Part shown: positions 9,202 to 17,981 of the stretch, one piece after another | Layout of the letters: each line of letters starts with the position of its first letter | How positions within the stretch are numbered: the first letter of the stretch is position 1 | Source: Methylopila jiangsuensis | GTDB lineage: Bacteria; Pseudomonadota; Alphaproteobacteria; Rhizobiales; Methylopilaceae | Length of the DNA stretch: 64,000 nt | Direction: 5' to 3' | Assembly: GCF_027922305.1 (NCBI RefSeq) | Contig: NZ_BSFK01000007.1 | Coordinates: forward strand, 186,001 to 250,000 | The notes under the pieces: model-generated | What the model saw: only the letters and a program-made list of their open reading frames with translations | What the model was told of the DNA's origin: nothing | The model's database searches: none | Made by a program: the position numbers and the translations under genes

Positions 9202-10383
9202 TCACGGCTTGGGCTTGGACAGGTCGCGGCCGAGCAGGTTGGCCATTTCGGCTTCGAGCGAGGCGAGCGGATCGTCGTCCACGGGCGCGGGCGCGGGCTG
9301 GGCGGCCGGCCGGGGTTCGGCGCGCACGGCCGGGGCCGGCTTCGCCACGGCGGCGGGCGTCGGGGCGGGGCGGGCGGCGGGAGCCGCCACGGCGGGCGCC
9401 TTCGGCGCGTCCGGCTTCACCGCTTCGACCTTGGGGGCTTCCACCTTCGGGGCGTCGGCTGTGGGCGCGTCGGGCTTGGGAGCCTCCACCCTGGGGGCTT
9501 CGACCTTGGGCGGGGCCGCCACGGGCGCGGGCTTCGCGGCGGCAGGCGCCGGAGCGGCGGCGGGCTTCGGCTCCGCCTTGACCTCGGGAGCCGCCGCGGG
9601 GGCGGGCCGCGCCGGAGCGGCGGTCGTCGGGGTCACGGGACGCTTGAGCGCCGCCGCCAGACGATCGGCGATCTCGCTTCGGCCGGTGTCCGGGGCGGCG
9701 GGCGCCGCCGGAGCGGGCTTGGGGGCCTGAGGCGCCACAGCCGCCGGCTGGGGCGCAGCCGCGACCGCGGCCGCCGGACGGGCCGGCGCCTCCACCGGAG
9801 CGGCGGGCGCCCGCGGCGCCGGGGCCACGACGGGTTTCGCGGGCTGGGCCGGCGCCGCGGGAGCAGGCCGCGGGGCCGCGACCGGGGCGGGCCGGGCCGG
9901 CTCGGCGGGACGCGCGGGTTCCGGCTTGATCGTTTCCGGCCTGGGGGCCTCGGGCTTCGCCGGCTGGGCCTGCGGCGCGGGCGCGACGGGGCGCGCGGGC
10001 TCGGGAGCGCGCGGCGCGGGGGCCGGCTGCGGCGGCGGCGTGACGCGGCCTTCGCTCGGGAAACTCGGCGCCTCGCGCTGCACAGGCGCGCGCAGGATGC
10101 CGCTCTCGACCACCACGTCGTTCGGGCCGCCGATCATGACGAGATGTTCGACATTGTCGCGGCGGACGATCACCAGCCGGCGGCGGCCGTCGATCGCGAG
10201 CACGTCGAGCACGCCGAGCCGGGGCTGGCGCGAGCGCCCGCTCCCCGCGCCGCCGCCGATGCGCCGCCCGCCGAAGGCGCGCAGAGCCCAGGTTACGACC
10301 ACGACCAAAAGTATAAGCCCGACGAACAGCAGGATGAAGCCGACGGGGGCGGGAATCTCGACGCCGAAAATCTGGTTCAGCAC
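9202..10383 (-). CDS. fliO: FliO, flagellar export component with long Ala/Pro/Lys-rich tail
   Basis: A 393-aa protein starting at GTG 10383. Residues 1-110 look like FliO: a single membrane helix (VGFILLFVGLILLVVVVTWAL) and a small cytoplasmic domain with LAIDGRRRLVIVRRDNVEHLVMIGG split across about 62-86. FliO helps assemble FliP in the export gate. The remaining 280 residues are low-complexity PAKPE/APKVEA-type sequence, far longer than the 100-200 aa typical of FliO. The GC-rich repeat region opens long false frames on the other strand. It is upstream of fliP and divergent from flgB. Confidence 0.8.
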   Translation of the reverse strand: MLNQIFGVEIPAPVGFILLFVGLILLVVVVTWALRAFGGRRIGGGAGSGRSRQPRLGVLDVLAIDGRRRLVIVRRDNVEHLVMIGGPNDVVVESGILRAPVQREAPSFPSEGRVTPPPQPAPAPRAPEPARPVAPAPQAQPAKPEAPRPETIKPEPARPAEPARPAPVAAPRPAPAAPAQPAKPVVAPAPRAPAAPVEAPARPAAAVAAAPQPAAVAPQAPKPAPAAPAAPDTGRSEIADRLAAALKRPVTPTTAAPARPAPAAAPEVKAEPKPAAAPAPAAAKPAPVAAPPKVEAPRVEAPKPDAPTADAPKVEAPKVEAVKPDAPKAPAVAAPAARPAPTPAAVAKPAPAVRAEPRPAAQPAPAPVDDDPLASLEAEMANLLGRDLSKPKP

Positions 10384-10518
10384 GCGGTCGTTCCTCGATC
10401 TCTGATGGCGCGGCGCCGGCGGACGTCGCCCACGTCGCGTCGCCCGCCGACAGAAAGGCGACGAACGGTTCTCGTCATAGACAAAGTCATGGACGAAATG
10501 AACGAAAAGTTAACGCCA

Positions 10519-10556
10519 TTAACAGTCTGTTAACCATCCGCAGGGCAGATTTTGCC
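10519..10556 (+). promoter_or_regulatory. Predicted flgB promoter: perfect CtrA box plus GGCA-N5-TGCC palindrome
   Basis: TTAA-CAGTCTG-TTAA at 10519-10533 matches the CtrA consensus exactly. A third TTAA lies at 10510-10513. Ten bases after the box is GGCA-GATTT-TGCC at 10544-10556. Box, 10-bp gap and palindrome are arranged exactly as before fliF on the other strand. The flgB GTG start is about 88 bases downstream. It could also drive fliO divergently. Confidence 0.75.
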
Positions 10557-10643
10557 GGGGTCGGGCGGCATTTTGCAAATTGCGTCCCTTCCTTCGCAGC
10601 CGTGGTGAGACGTCGAGACAGTCCCCGCCGGAGAAGAGTGTCG

Positions 10644-11027
10644 GTGACCAGCGCCCTTGAACCGCCGCTGCTGGCGGCCCTGAAGACCCGCATGCAATGG
10701 CACTCGGCCCGTCAGGGCGTGCTGGCGGAGAACGTCGCCAACGCGACCACGCCCGGCTTCCGTTCCCACGATCTCGCGCCGTTTCCCGCGGAGAACGACG
10801 GCCTCGCCGTGCGCCGCACCGACGCCCGGCATCTGACTCTCGCCTCCGCCGGGCCGGACGGCCGGCCGCAGGCGGCGGGCTCGTTCGAGCGCACGCCAGA
10901 CGGCAACGCGGTCGTGCTCGAAGAGCAGATGATCAAGTCGGCCCAGAACCAGATGGACCATCAGATGGTCTCGTCGCTCTACGGCAAGAGCCTCGGCCTG
11001 CTGCGCACCGCGATCGGGCGCCGCTGA
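10644..11027 (+). CDS. flgB: FlgB, flagellar proximal rod protein
   Basis: A 127-aa rod protein with the family signature MQWHSARQGVLAENVANATTPGF near the N-terminus (split across about 18-40). The C-terminus has the coiled region seen in rod proteins (EEQMIKSAQNQMDHQM). The start is probably GTG 10644, with GGAG at 10630-10633 ten bases upstream. Two other in-frame GTGs (10602, 10638) are less well placed. It is first in a plus-strand operon flgB-flgC-fliE-fliQ-fliR-flhB. Confidence 0.92.
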   Translation: MTSALEPPLLAALKTRMQWHSARQGVLAENVANATTPGFRSHDLAPFPAENDGLAVRRTDARHLTLASAGPDGRPQAAGSFERTPDGNAVVLEEQMIKSAQNQMDHQMVSSLYGKSLGLLRTAIGRR

Positions 11028-11050
11028 GCGGCCGGAAGAGGAGAGCGACC

Positions 11051-11461
11051 ATGGACTTCACCCGCGCGCTCGGCGTCGCCGCCTCCGGCCTCAAGGCCCA
11101 GGCCGGCCGCATGCGCATCATCGCCGAAAATCTCGCCAACGCCGATTCGGTCGGCCGCACCACGGGGGCCGAGCCCTATCGGCGCAAGATCCCGACCATC
11201 GGCTCGGAGTTCGATCGGGAGCTGGGCGCCCAGGTGGTCGAGCTTGGCCGGGTGGAGCGCGACCGCTCCAATTTCCGCATCAAGCACGAGCCCGGGCACC
11301 CGCTCGCGGACGCCAACGGCGACGTGCGGCTGCCCAACGTGGATCCGCTCATCGAGCAGATGGACATGCGCGAGGCCCAGCGCACCTACGAGGCCAACCT
11401 CAACATGGTCGGGTCCGCCCGCCGCATGATCGCCCGCACGCTCGACATCCTCCGCGCCTGA
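11051..11461 (+). CDS. flgC: FlgC, flagellar proximal rod protein
   Basis: A 136-aa rod protein. The N-terminal flagellar rod motif is ALGVAASGLKAQAGRMRIIAENLANADS (residues 5-32, read in parts). The C-terminal signature is PLIEQMDMREAQRTYEANLNM. With FlgB, FlgF and FliE it builds the proximal rod that crosses the periplasm. ATG 11051 has GGAAGAGGAGAG just upstream and follows the flgB stop by 23 bases. Length and motifs are normal for FlgC. Confidence 0.94.
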   Translation: MDFTRALGVAASGLKAQAGRMRIIAENLANADSVGRTTGAEPYRRKIPTIGSEFDRELGAQVVELGRVERDRSNFRIKHEPGHPLADANGDVRLPNVDPLIEQMDMREAQRTYEANLNMVGSARRMIARTLDILRA

Positions 11462-11495
11462 TTTTTTCCCGACGCCCCTCGCTGGAACCGCCGCC

Positions 11496-11801
11496 ATGAC
11501 CACGCCCGCTCTCGCCGCAAGCGCCTACGCCAGCCTGGCCGATCTCGGCTCGGGCGCCTCTTCCGGCCGCTCCGCCGCCGCCGGCGGCGGCTTCGGCGAC
11601 ATGCTCGAACAGGCGATCGCAGGCGTCGCCGACCAGGGCCGCGCCAGCGAGGCCCGCGCCATGGAGGCCGTCTCCGGCCGCGGCGACGTGGTGGACGTGG
11701 TGACCGCCGTCGCCGAGAGCGAACTGGCGCTCGAGACGCTGGTCAGCGTGCGCGACAAGGTCATCGCGGCCTATGAGGACGTGATGCGGATGCCGATCTG
11801 A
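11496..11801 (+). CDS. fliE: FliE, flagellar hook-basal body adaptor
   Basis: A 101-aa protein ending in the typical FliE C-terminus, with ALETLVSVRDKVIAAYEDVMRMPI in two parts (about 78-101). FliE joins the MS ring to the rod and is needed for export of later components. The N-terminal third is Ala/Ser/Gly-rich, as usual for this short family. It sits 34 bases after flgC and 25 bases before fliQ in the same operon. Confidence 0.92.
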   Translation: MTTPALAASAYASLADLGSGASSGRSAAAGGGFGDMLEQAIAGVADQGRASEARAMEAVSGRGDVVDVVTAVAESELALETLVSVRDKVIAAYEDVMRMPI

Positions 11802-11826
11802 CCACGGCTCCCGCAGGAGAGGCGCC

Positions 11827-12093
11827 ATGAACGGCGGCGAGGTGCTCGACGTGGCCCGGGACGGGCTGTGGACCATCCTGCTGGTGGGAGGGCCGCTGAT
11901 GGCGGTCACGCTGGTGGTGGGCGTGGTGGTGTCGCTGTTCCAGGCGCTGACCCAGATCCAGGAGATGACGCTCGTCTTCGTGCCGAAGATCCTGGCGCTG
12001 TTCCTGGCGCTGCTGCTCGCGCTACCCTTTATGGGCGACGCCATGGCGGGCCACATGGCCCGAATCGCCGGGCGCATCGCGTCGGGCGGCTGA
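11827..12093 (+). CDS. fliQ: FliQ, flagellar export gate protein
   Basis: An 88-aa inner-membrane protein with two hydrophobic helices (about 16-38 and 53-75) and the family core QALTQIQEMTLVFVPKI at about 39-55. FliQ wraps around the FliP/FliR core and helps form the helical gate of the flagellar type III export system. Length is the standard 88-90 aa. It is 25 bases after fliE and 19 bases before fliR. Confidence 0.95.
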   Translation: MNGGEVLDVARDGLWTILLVGGPLMAVTLVVGVVVSLFQALTQIQEMTLVFVPKILALFLALLLALPFMGDAMAGHMARIAGRIASGG

Positions 12094-12112
12094 GCGGCCC
12101 GCGGAGAGGGCC

Positions 12113-12874
12113 ATGCGCATCGAGTTCCTGCCCACGGACGTGGCGGCCTTCGTCTTCATCTTCGCCCGCGTCGGCGCGATGGTGATGCTGATGCCGGCGC
12201 TGGGCGAGGAGAACGTCTCCGCCCGTTTCCGCCTGACCATCGCGCTGCTGCTCGCGCTGGTGTTCTGGCCGTTCGCCCGGCCGCTCTACGCGCTCGACGC
12301 GATGCAGCCGATCGGCCTGCTCGGGCTGCTGCTGGGCGAGATCGCGGTCGGGCTCACGCTCGGGGTGGTGGCGCGGCTGGTGATGTCGGCGCTCTCCACC
12401 GCGGGCTTCGTGATCGCGAACCAGCTCGGCCTCGGCTTCGTCACAACCGTCGATCCGACCCAAGGCCAGCAGGGCGCGCTGATCGGCACCTTTCTCACGC
12501 TGGTGGGCGTGGCGCTGATCTTCGCCACCGACCTGCACCACCTCGCCATCTCCGCCATCGCCGGCAGCTACGACGCGTTCCGGCCGGGCGTGATTCCGGA
12601 CACGGGCGACGCCGCCCAGCTCGCGCTGAAGACCGCGGCGGAGGCGTTCCGCATCGGCGTCCAGATCTCGGCCCCGTTCCTGGTGTTCGGGCTGGTGTTC
12701 AATCTCGGGCTCGGCGTGCTGTCCCGGCTGATGCCGCAGCTCCAGGTGTTCTTCATCGCGACGCCGCTCACCATCGCCGCCGGTTTCCTGCTGCTGATGC
12801 TGGTTCTCGGCCTGATGATGGGGGTGTTCCTGACCGACATGGGCGAGACGCTGCGCAGCCTGTCCGGGCGCTAA
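12113..12874 (+). CDS. fliR: FliR, flagellar export gate protein
   Basis: A 253-aa polytopic membrane protein with about six hydrophobic segments. Recognisable family sequence includes FARVGAMVMLMPALGEENVSAR near the N-terminus (about 14-35), the QLGLGFVTTVDPTQG core, and a C-terminal run with LSRLMPQLQVFFIATPLTI in two parts. FliR completes the FliP5-FliQ4-FliR1 export gate. It starts 19 bases after fliQ and ends 12 bases before flhB. Confidence 0.95.
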   Translation: MRIEFLPTDVAAFVFIFARVGAMVMLMPALGEENVSARFRLTIALLLALVFWPFARPLYALDAMQPIGLLGLLLGEIAVGLTLGVVARLVMSALSTAGFVIANQLGLGFVTTVDPTQGQQGALIGTFLTLVGVALIFATDLHHLAISAIAGSYDAFRPGVIPDTGDAAQLALKTAAEAFRIGVQISAPFLVFGLVFNLGLGVLSRLMPQLQVFFIATPLTIAAGFLLLMLVLGLMMGVFLTDMGETLRSLSGR

Positions 12875-12886
12875 GCGGAGGGGCGG

Positions 12887-13951
12887 ATGGCGGGCGAAGA
12901 CGAAGGCGGCGAAAAGACCGAAGAACCGACCCAGAAGAAGCTGGACGACGCCCTGAAGCGCGGCGACGTGGCGAAAAGCCAGGAGCTGAACACCTGGTTC
13001 GGCATGGCGGCGGCGACGCTCGCGGTCTCGATCTTCGGCGACGGAGTGGCCTCGAACCTCGCGCACGCGCTGCGGCGGTTTCTCGCCGAACCGCATCTCT
13101 ACGCCATGGACGGCGGCGCGCTGATCCGCATGGCCGGCGGGCTCGGCCTCGCCATCGCGGCCGCGCTCGCCCTGCCCATGCTGGCGCTGATGGCCGCGGC
13201 CATCGTCGGCAACCTGGCGCAGCACCGCTTCGTGTTCTCCACGGAATCGCTCACGCCCAAGCTGTCGAAGATTTCGCCCGCCTCTGGCTTCAAGCGGCTG
13301 TTCTCGGCGGAGAGCCTCGTCAACTTCCTGAAGGGGCTGGTGAAGATCGGCGTGGTGGGCGCGGTGATCACCATGATCGTGTGGCCGGCGCGGGCGCAGG
13401 TGGCCTCGCTGGTCGCGGCCGATCCGGCCCAGATGCTGGGGGCGATCAAGGCGCTGGCGCTTCGGGTGCTGACGTCCGCCGCCGCCGTCTACGCCGCGGT
13501 CGCCATCGGCGACTACATCTGGCAGCGGCGGCGCTGGAACGAGCGGCTGCGCATGTCGGTGCAGGAGATCCGCGACGAGCACAAGCAGCAGGAGGGCGAT
13601 CCGCACGTCAAGGCGCGCATCCGCCAGATCCGGGTGGAGCGTTCGCGCAAGCGCATGATGGCCCAGGTGCCCGGCGCGACGGTGGTGATCGCCAACCCGA
13701 CCCACTACGCCGTGGCGCTGAAGTACGAGCCCGGCATGAACGCGCCGCTGTGCGTGGCCAAGGGCGTGGACTCCGTGGCGCTGCGCATCCGCAAGGTGGC
13801 GGAGGAGGCGGGCGTCGAGGTGGTGGAGAACCCGCCGCTCGCCCGCTCGCTGCACGCGGCGATCGAGATCGACCGTGAGATTCCGTCCGAGCACTACAAG
13901 GCGGTGGCCGAAGTCATCGGCTTCGTCATGCGCAAGAAGAAGCGCCGGTGA
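12887..13951 (+). CDS. flhB: FlhB, flagellar export switch protein
   Basis: A 354-aa protein with the family's charged N-terminus (GGEKTEEPTQKKLDDALKRG), four membrane helices and a cytoplasmic domain with the autocleavage site NPTH at 270-273. Self-cleavage there, together with the ruler FliK, switches secretion from rod/hook to filament subunits. It is the last gene of the flgB-led operon. The C-terminus ends in a basic KKKRR tail. The cckA gene follows in the same direction after a gap of about 160 bases. Confidence 0.96.
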   Translation: MAGEDEGGEKTEEPTQKKLDDALKRGDVAKSQELNTWFGMAAATLAVSIFGDGVASNLAHALRRFLAEPHLYAMDGGALIRMAGGLGLAIAAALALPMLALMAAAIVGNLAQHRFVFSTESLTPKLSKISPASGFKRLFSAESLVNFLKGLVKIGVVGAVITMIVWPARAQVASLVAADPAQMLGAIKALALRVLTSAAAVYAAVAIGDYIWQRRRWNERLRMSVQEIRDEHKQQEGDPHVKARIRQIRVERSRKRMMAQVPGATVVIANPTHYAVALKYEPGMNAPLCVAKGVDSVALRIRKVAEEAGVEVVENPPLARSLHAAIEIDREIPSEHYKAVAEVIGFVMRKKKRR

Positions 13952-14114
13952 GCGATGTCTCCGCGCATGGCGCTGCATCGTCGTCTTGCCATGAGGCGCT
14001 AGCGTCTCCATGGTCCGGAAGCGCGCCGTGGCGGGGGCGAATCGCTCCGCCGCAGGCGACCGGGCAGAGAGCGTGACACGAGGGTCCATGAGCAGCGTCG
14101 CCGAAGGAGGCCCG

Positions 14115-16613
14115 ATGCGCGGCGAGCCGCCGATCGACCGCAGCGGGCGTTCCGGCTCCGTCGGGCTTGTCGTGCTGCTGGCGGCCGCTCTTGTGGGCGC
14201 GGCGATCGCCGTGTCCTTCCTGAGCGGCGAGACCGCACAGCCCTGGATTCTCACGCTGCTCGCCGCTCTGTCCATGGTCGGCGTGTTCGCGCTGTTCGCG
14301 GGCGCCGTGGGTCTGATCCAGCTTTCCGGCCGCGGACGCCGGGACGATCTCGCCCGCGCCATCGCCGCCACCTCCGACGAGGGCGTGCTGGTGACCGACG
14401 CCGGCGGCCGCATCGTCTACGCCAACGACGCCTATCTCGACCTCACCCGCGCGGAGGGCGCGAACTCCGCCCGCACGGTGGAGCGGGTGTTCGCCGGCAA
14501 CGCCGACGTGGCGGAGGCGATCTACCGCCTGTCGCAGGCGGCGCGCGCCGGCCGCCGCGCCCATGAGGAGACCCGCGTCACCCTCCCCGAGGGGCGGGGC
14601 GCGTGGTTCCGCATCGGCGTGCGCTCGATCGAGCGGCCCGGCGGCGGCGGAACCGAGACCGTGTGGACGCTCGCCGACGTGACCCGAGAGCGGGAGCGGC
14701 ATGAGAACGTGTTCCAGGAGCTGCAGCACGCGGTCGATTTCCTCGACCACGCGCCGGCGGGCTTCTTCGCCGCCGAGGGCGACGGCTCCATCGTCTATAT
14801 GAACGCCACGCTCGCCGGCTGGCTCGACCAGGACCTGACGCGCATCGGCGACGGCCTGAGGCTGCGGGAGATCCTCGCCGGCGACGGCGCGGCGCTGGTG
14901 GAGGCGGTGCCGGCCAAGCCCGGCGAGGTGGCGACCGAGATCATCGACGTGGACCTCAGGGCCCGCAGCGGCAGGTCGCTGCCGGCGCGCCTGCTGCATT
15001 CGGTGGCCTGGGCCCATGACGGCACGCCGGGCGCCTCGCGCACGCTGGTGCTCGACCGCGGCCCTGGCGCCGACGTCTCCGAGCCGCTGCGCGCGGCGGA
15101 GGTGCGCTTCGCCCGCTTCTTCAACAACACGCCGCTCGCCATCGCCACCGTGGACGCGCGCGGGCGGGTGATCCGCACCAACGCGCCCTTCGCCAAGCTG
15201 TTCGGCGACCGGCTGCGCGGCGACGCGGCCGAGCGCTCCATCGTCTCCGCCCTCGACGGCGAGCGCGAGCGGACGGCGCTGGAGGCCGCGGTCGCGCTCG
15301 CCGCCGGCGGCGCCGGCGAGGTGGAGCCGGTGGACGCGACGCTTGCGGGCGAGGGCGGCCGCTCCGCGCGCCTGTTCGTGACGCGGGTGGACGACGCCGA
15401 CGGCGACGGCGAGGCCGCCGTGGTCTACGCGCTCGACACCACCGACCAGCGGGCGCTGGAGGCCCAGTTCGCCCAGAGCCAGAAGATGCAGGCGGTGGGC
15501 CAGCTCGCCGGCGGCGTGGCGCACGACTTCAACAACGTGCTGACCGCCATCATCGGCTACTCCGACCTGCTGCTCGCCAACCACCGGCCGACCGATCCGT
15601 CCTTCCAGGACATCATGCAGATCAAGCAGAACGCCAACCGGGCCGCGAGCCTGGTGCGGCAGCTGCTGGCGTTCTCCCGCCGCCAGACCCTGCGGCCGCA
15701 GGTGATCGCGCTCGGCGACGTGCTGGCGGAGCTGCGCATGCTGCTCTCCCGCCTGCTGGGCGAGAAGGTGAAGCTGGAGCTCGTCCACGGCCGGGACCTC
15801 TGGCTGGTGAAGGCGGACCTCAACCAGTTCGAGCAGGTGATCATCAATCTGGTGGTCAACGCCCGCGACGCCATGGCGGACGGCGGCGTGGTGACGATCC
15901 GCACCCGCAACGTGGCCGCGGCCGAGATACCGGCGATGGGACACCGCGGGCTCGCGGCCGCCGATTACGTGATGATCGACGTGGAGGACACCGGCTCCGG
16001 CATTCCGGTCGAGATCATCGACAAGATCTTCGAGCCGTTCTTCTCCACCAAGGAGGTGGGCAAGGGCACGGGCCTCGGCCTCTCCACCGTCTACGGCATC
16101 GTCAAGCAGACCGACGGCTACGTCTTCGCGCTGTCCGAGCCGGGCAAGGGCGCGATTTTCCGCATCTTCCTGCCGCGCCACACGCCGGCGGAGGCGGAGG
16201 AGGCCAAACCCGCGGCGGTCGCCGCCGCGCCGCAGGACATGACCGGCCGCGGCACCGTGCTGCTGGTGGAGGACGAGGACGCCGTGCGCGCCTTCGGCGC
16301 CCGCGCTCTGGCGTCGCGCGGCTACACCGTGCTGGAGGCGCGCTCCGGCGTCGAGGCGCTGGAGCAGATGGAGAGCCACGGCGCGGAGGTGGAGCTGGTG
16401 GTCTCCGACGTGGTCATGCCCGAGATGGACGGCCCGTCGCTGCTGCGGGAGCTGCGCAAGAAGCAGCCGGACCTCAAGATCATCTTCGTGTCCGGCTACG
16501 CCGAAGACGCCTTCAAGAAGAACCTGCCCGAAGGCGAGAGCTTCGCCTTCCTGCCGAAGCCGTTCACGCTGAAGCAGCTGGTGCAGGCCGTGAAGGAGAC
16601 CATGGGCGGCTGA
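14115..16613 (+). CDS. cckA: CckA, cell-cycle hybrid histidine kinase
   Basis: A hybrid sensor kinase of about 832 aa: two membrane helices near the N-terminus, PAS-like regions, then the H-box [19 protein letters not shown] (His470), an HATPase domain with [10 protein letters not shown] and DTGSGIP, and a C-terminal receiver with Asp765 in [12 protein letters not shown]. The [10 protein letters not shown] motif is characteristic of CckA. Through ChpT, CckA phosphorylates CtrA and CpdR, linking it to the CtrA boxes and sciP here. I chose ATG 14115 (AAGGAGG at 14104-14110). ATG 14088 or GTG/ATG at 14010 would add up to 35 residues. Confidence 0.93.
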   Translation: MRGEPPIDRSGRSGSVGLVVLLAAALVGAAIAVSFLSGETAQPWILTLLAALSMVGVFALFAGAVGLIQLSGRGRRDDLARAIAATSDEGVLVTDAGGRIVYANDAYLDLTRAEGANSARTVERVFAGNADVAEAIYRLSQAARAGRRAHEETRVTLPEGRGAWFRIGVRSIERPGGGGTETVWTLADVTRERERHENVFQELQHAVDFLDHAPAGFFAAEGDGSIVYMNATLAGWLDQDLTRIGDGLRLREILAGDGAALVEAVPAKPGEVATEIIDVDLRARSGRSLPARLLHSVAWAHDGTPGASRTLVLDRGPGADVSEPLRAAEVRFARFFNNTPLAIATVDARGRVIRTNAPFAKLFGDRLRGDAAERSIVSALDGERERTALEAAVALAAGGAGEVEPVDATLAGEGGRSARLFVTRVDDADGDGEAAVVYALDTTDQRALEAQFAQSQKMQAVGQLAGGVAHDFNNVLTAIIGYSDLLLANHRPTDPSFQDIMQIKQNANRAASLVRQLLAFSRRQTLRPQVIALGDVLAELRMLLSRLLGEKVKLELVHGRDLWLVKADLNQFEQVIINLVVNARDAMADGGVVTIRTRNVAAAEIPAMGHRGLAAADYVMIDVEDTGSGIPVEIIDKIFEPFFSTKEVGKGTGLGLSTVYGIVKQTDGYVFALSEPGKGAIFRIFLPRHTPAEAEEAKPAAVAAAPQDMTGRGTVLLVEDEDAVRAFGARALASRGYTVLEARSGVEALEQMESHGAEVELVVSDVVMPEMDGPSLLRELRKKQPDLKIIFVSGYAEDAFKKNLPEGESFAFLPKPFTLKQLVQAVKETMGG

Positions 16614-16652
16614 AGGTCCGCGCGGGCGCGGCTCGCGGTCGAACGCAGGTCT

Positions 16653-16667
16653 GTTCCTGTTGTGTTC
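16653..16667 (+). promoter_or_regulatory. LexA (SOS) box upstream of recA
   Basis: GTTC-CTGTTGT-GTTC matches the alphaproteobacterial SOS consensus GTTC-N7-GTTC exactly and lies 71-85 bases before the recA ATG. Direct-repeat LexA boxes of this type are known for Rhizobiales and Caulobacter recA. It predicts damage-inducible recA. Confidence 0.9.
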
Positions 16668-16737
16668 CAAGAACGGAAGTGGTACGAAGGGCTTCATTGA
16701 AGGTCCGGCGCGGGCCGTGCCATAAGGAGCCGACGCG

Positions 16738-17817
<1,080 letters not shown>

Positions 17818-17879
17818 CCTTGGAGGCGGAGGGCGGCGCCCGCCCGGCGCCGCTGCGACGCCGCGTTCCGAAGGCTTTC

Positions 17880-17908
17880 TGGACAGTCGCGTGGGCCGCC
17901 CCCTATGG
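17880..17908 (+). promoter_or_regulatory. Sigma-70-type promoter for alaS
   Basis: TGGACA (17880-17885), 17 bases, then CTATGG (17903-17908), close to the housekeeping -35/-10 pattern of alphaproteobacteria. The alaS start is about 75 bases downstream. Prediction from pattern only. Confidence 0.5.
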
Positions 17909-17981
17909 TGCGCCGCGTTTCAGGCCGGCGTGACCGCCGGCCGGTCCACTTCTGTCCCGAGCGAGCGGTTCGACCACAGCG

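Noticed and set aside
13926-16697. Open frame of about 920 codons on the minus strand across cckA
   Set aside because: It is antisense to a clearly coding gene, has repetitive His/Arg/Gly-rich composition and no family motif. Such shadows are common in very GC-rich codon usage.
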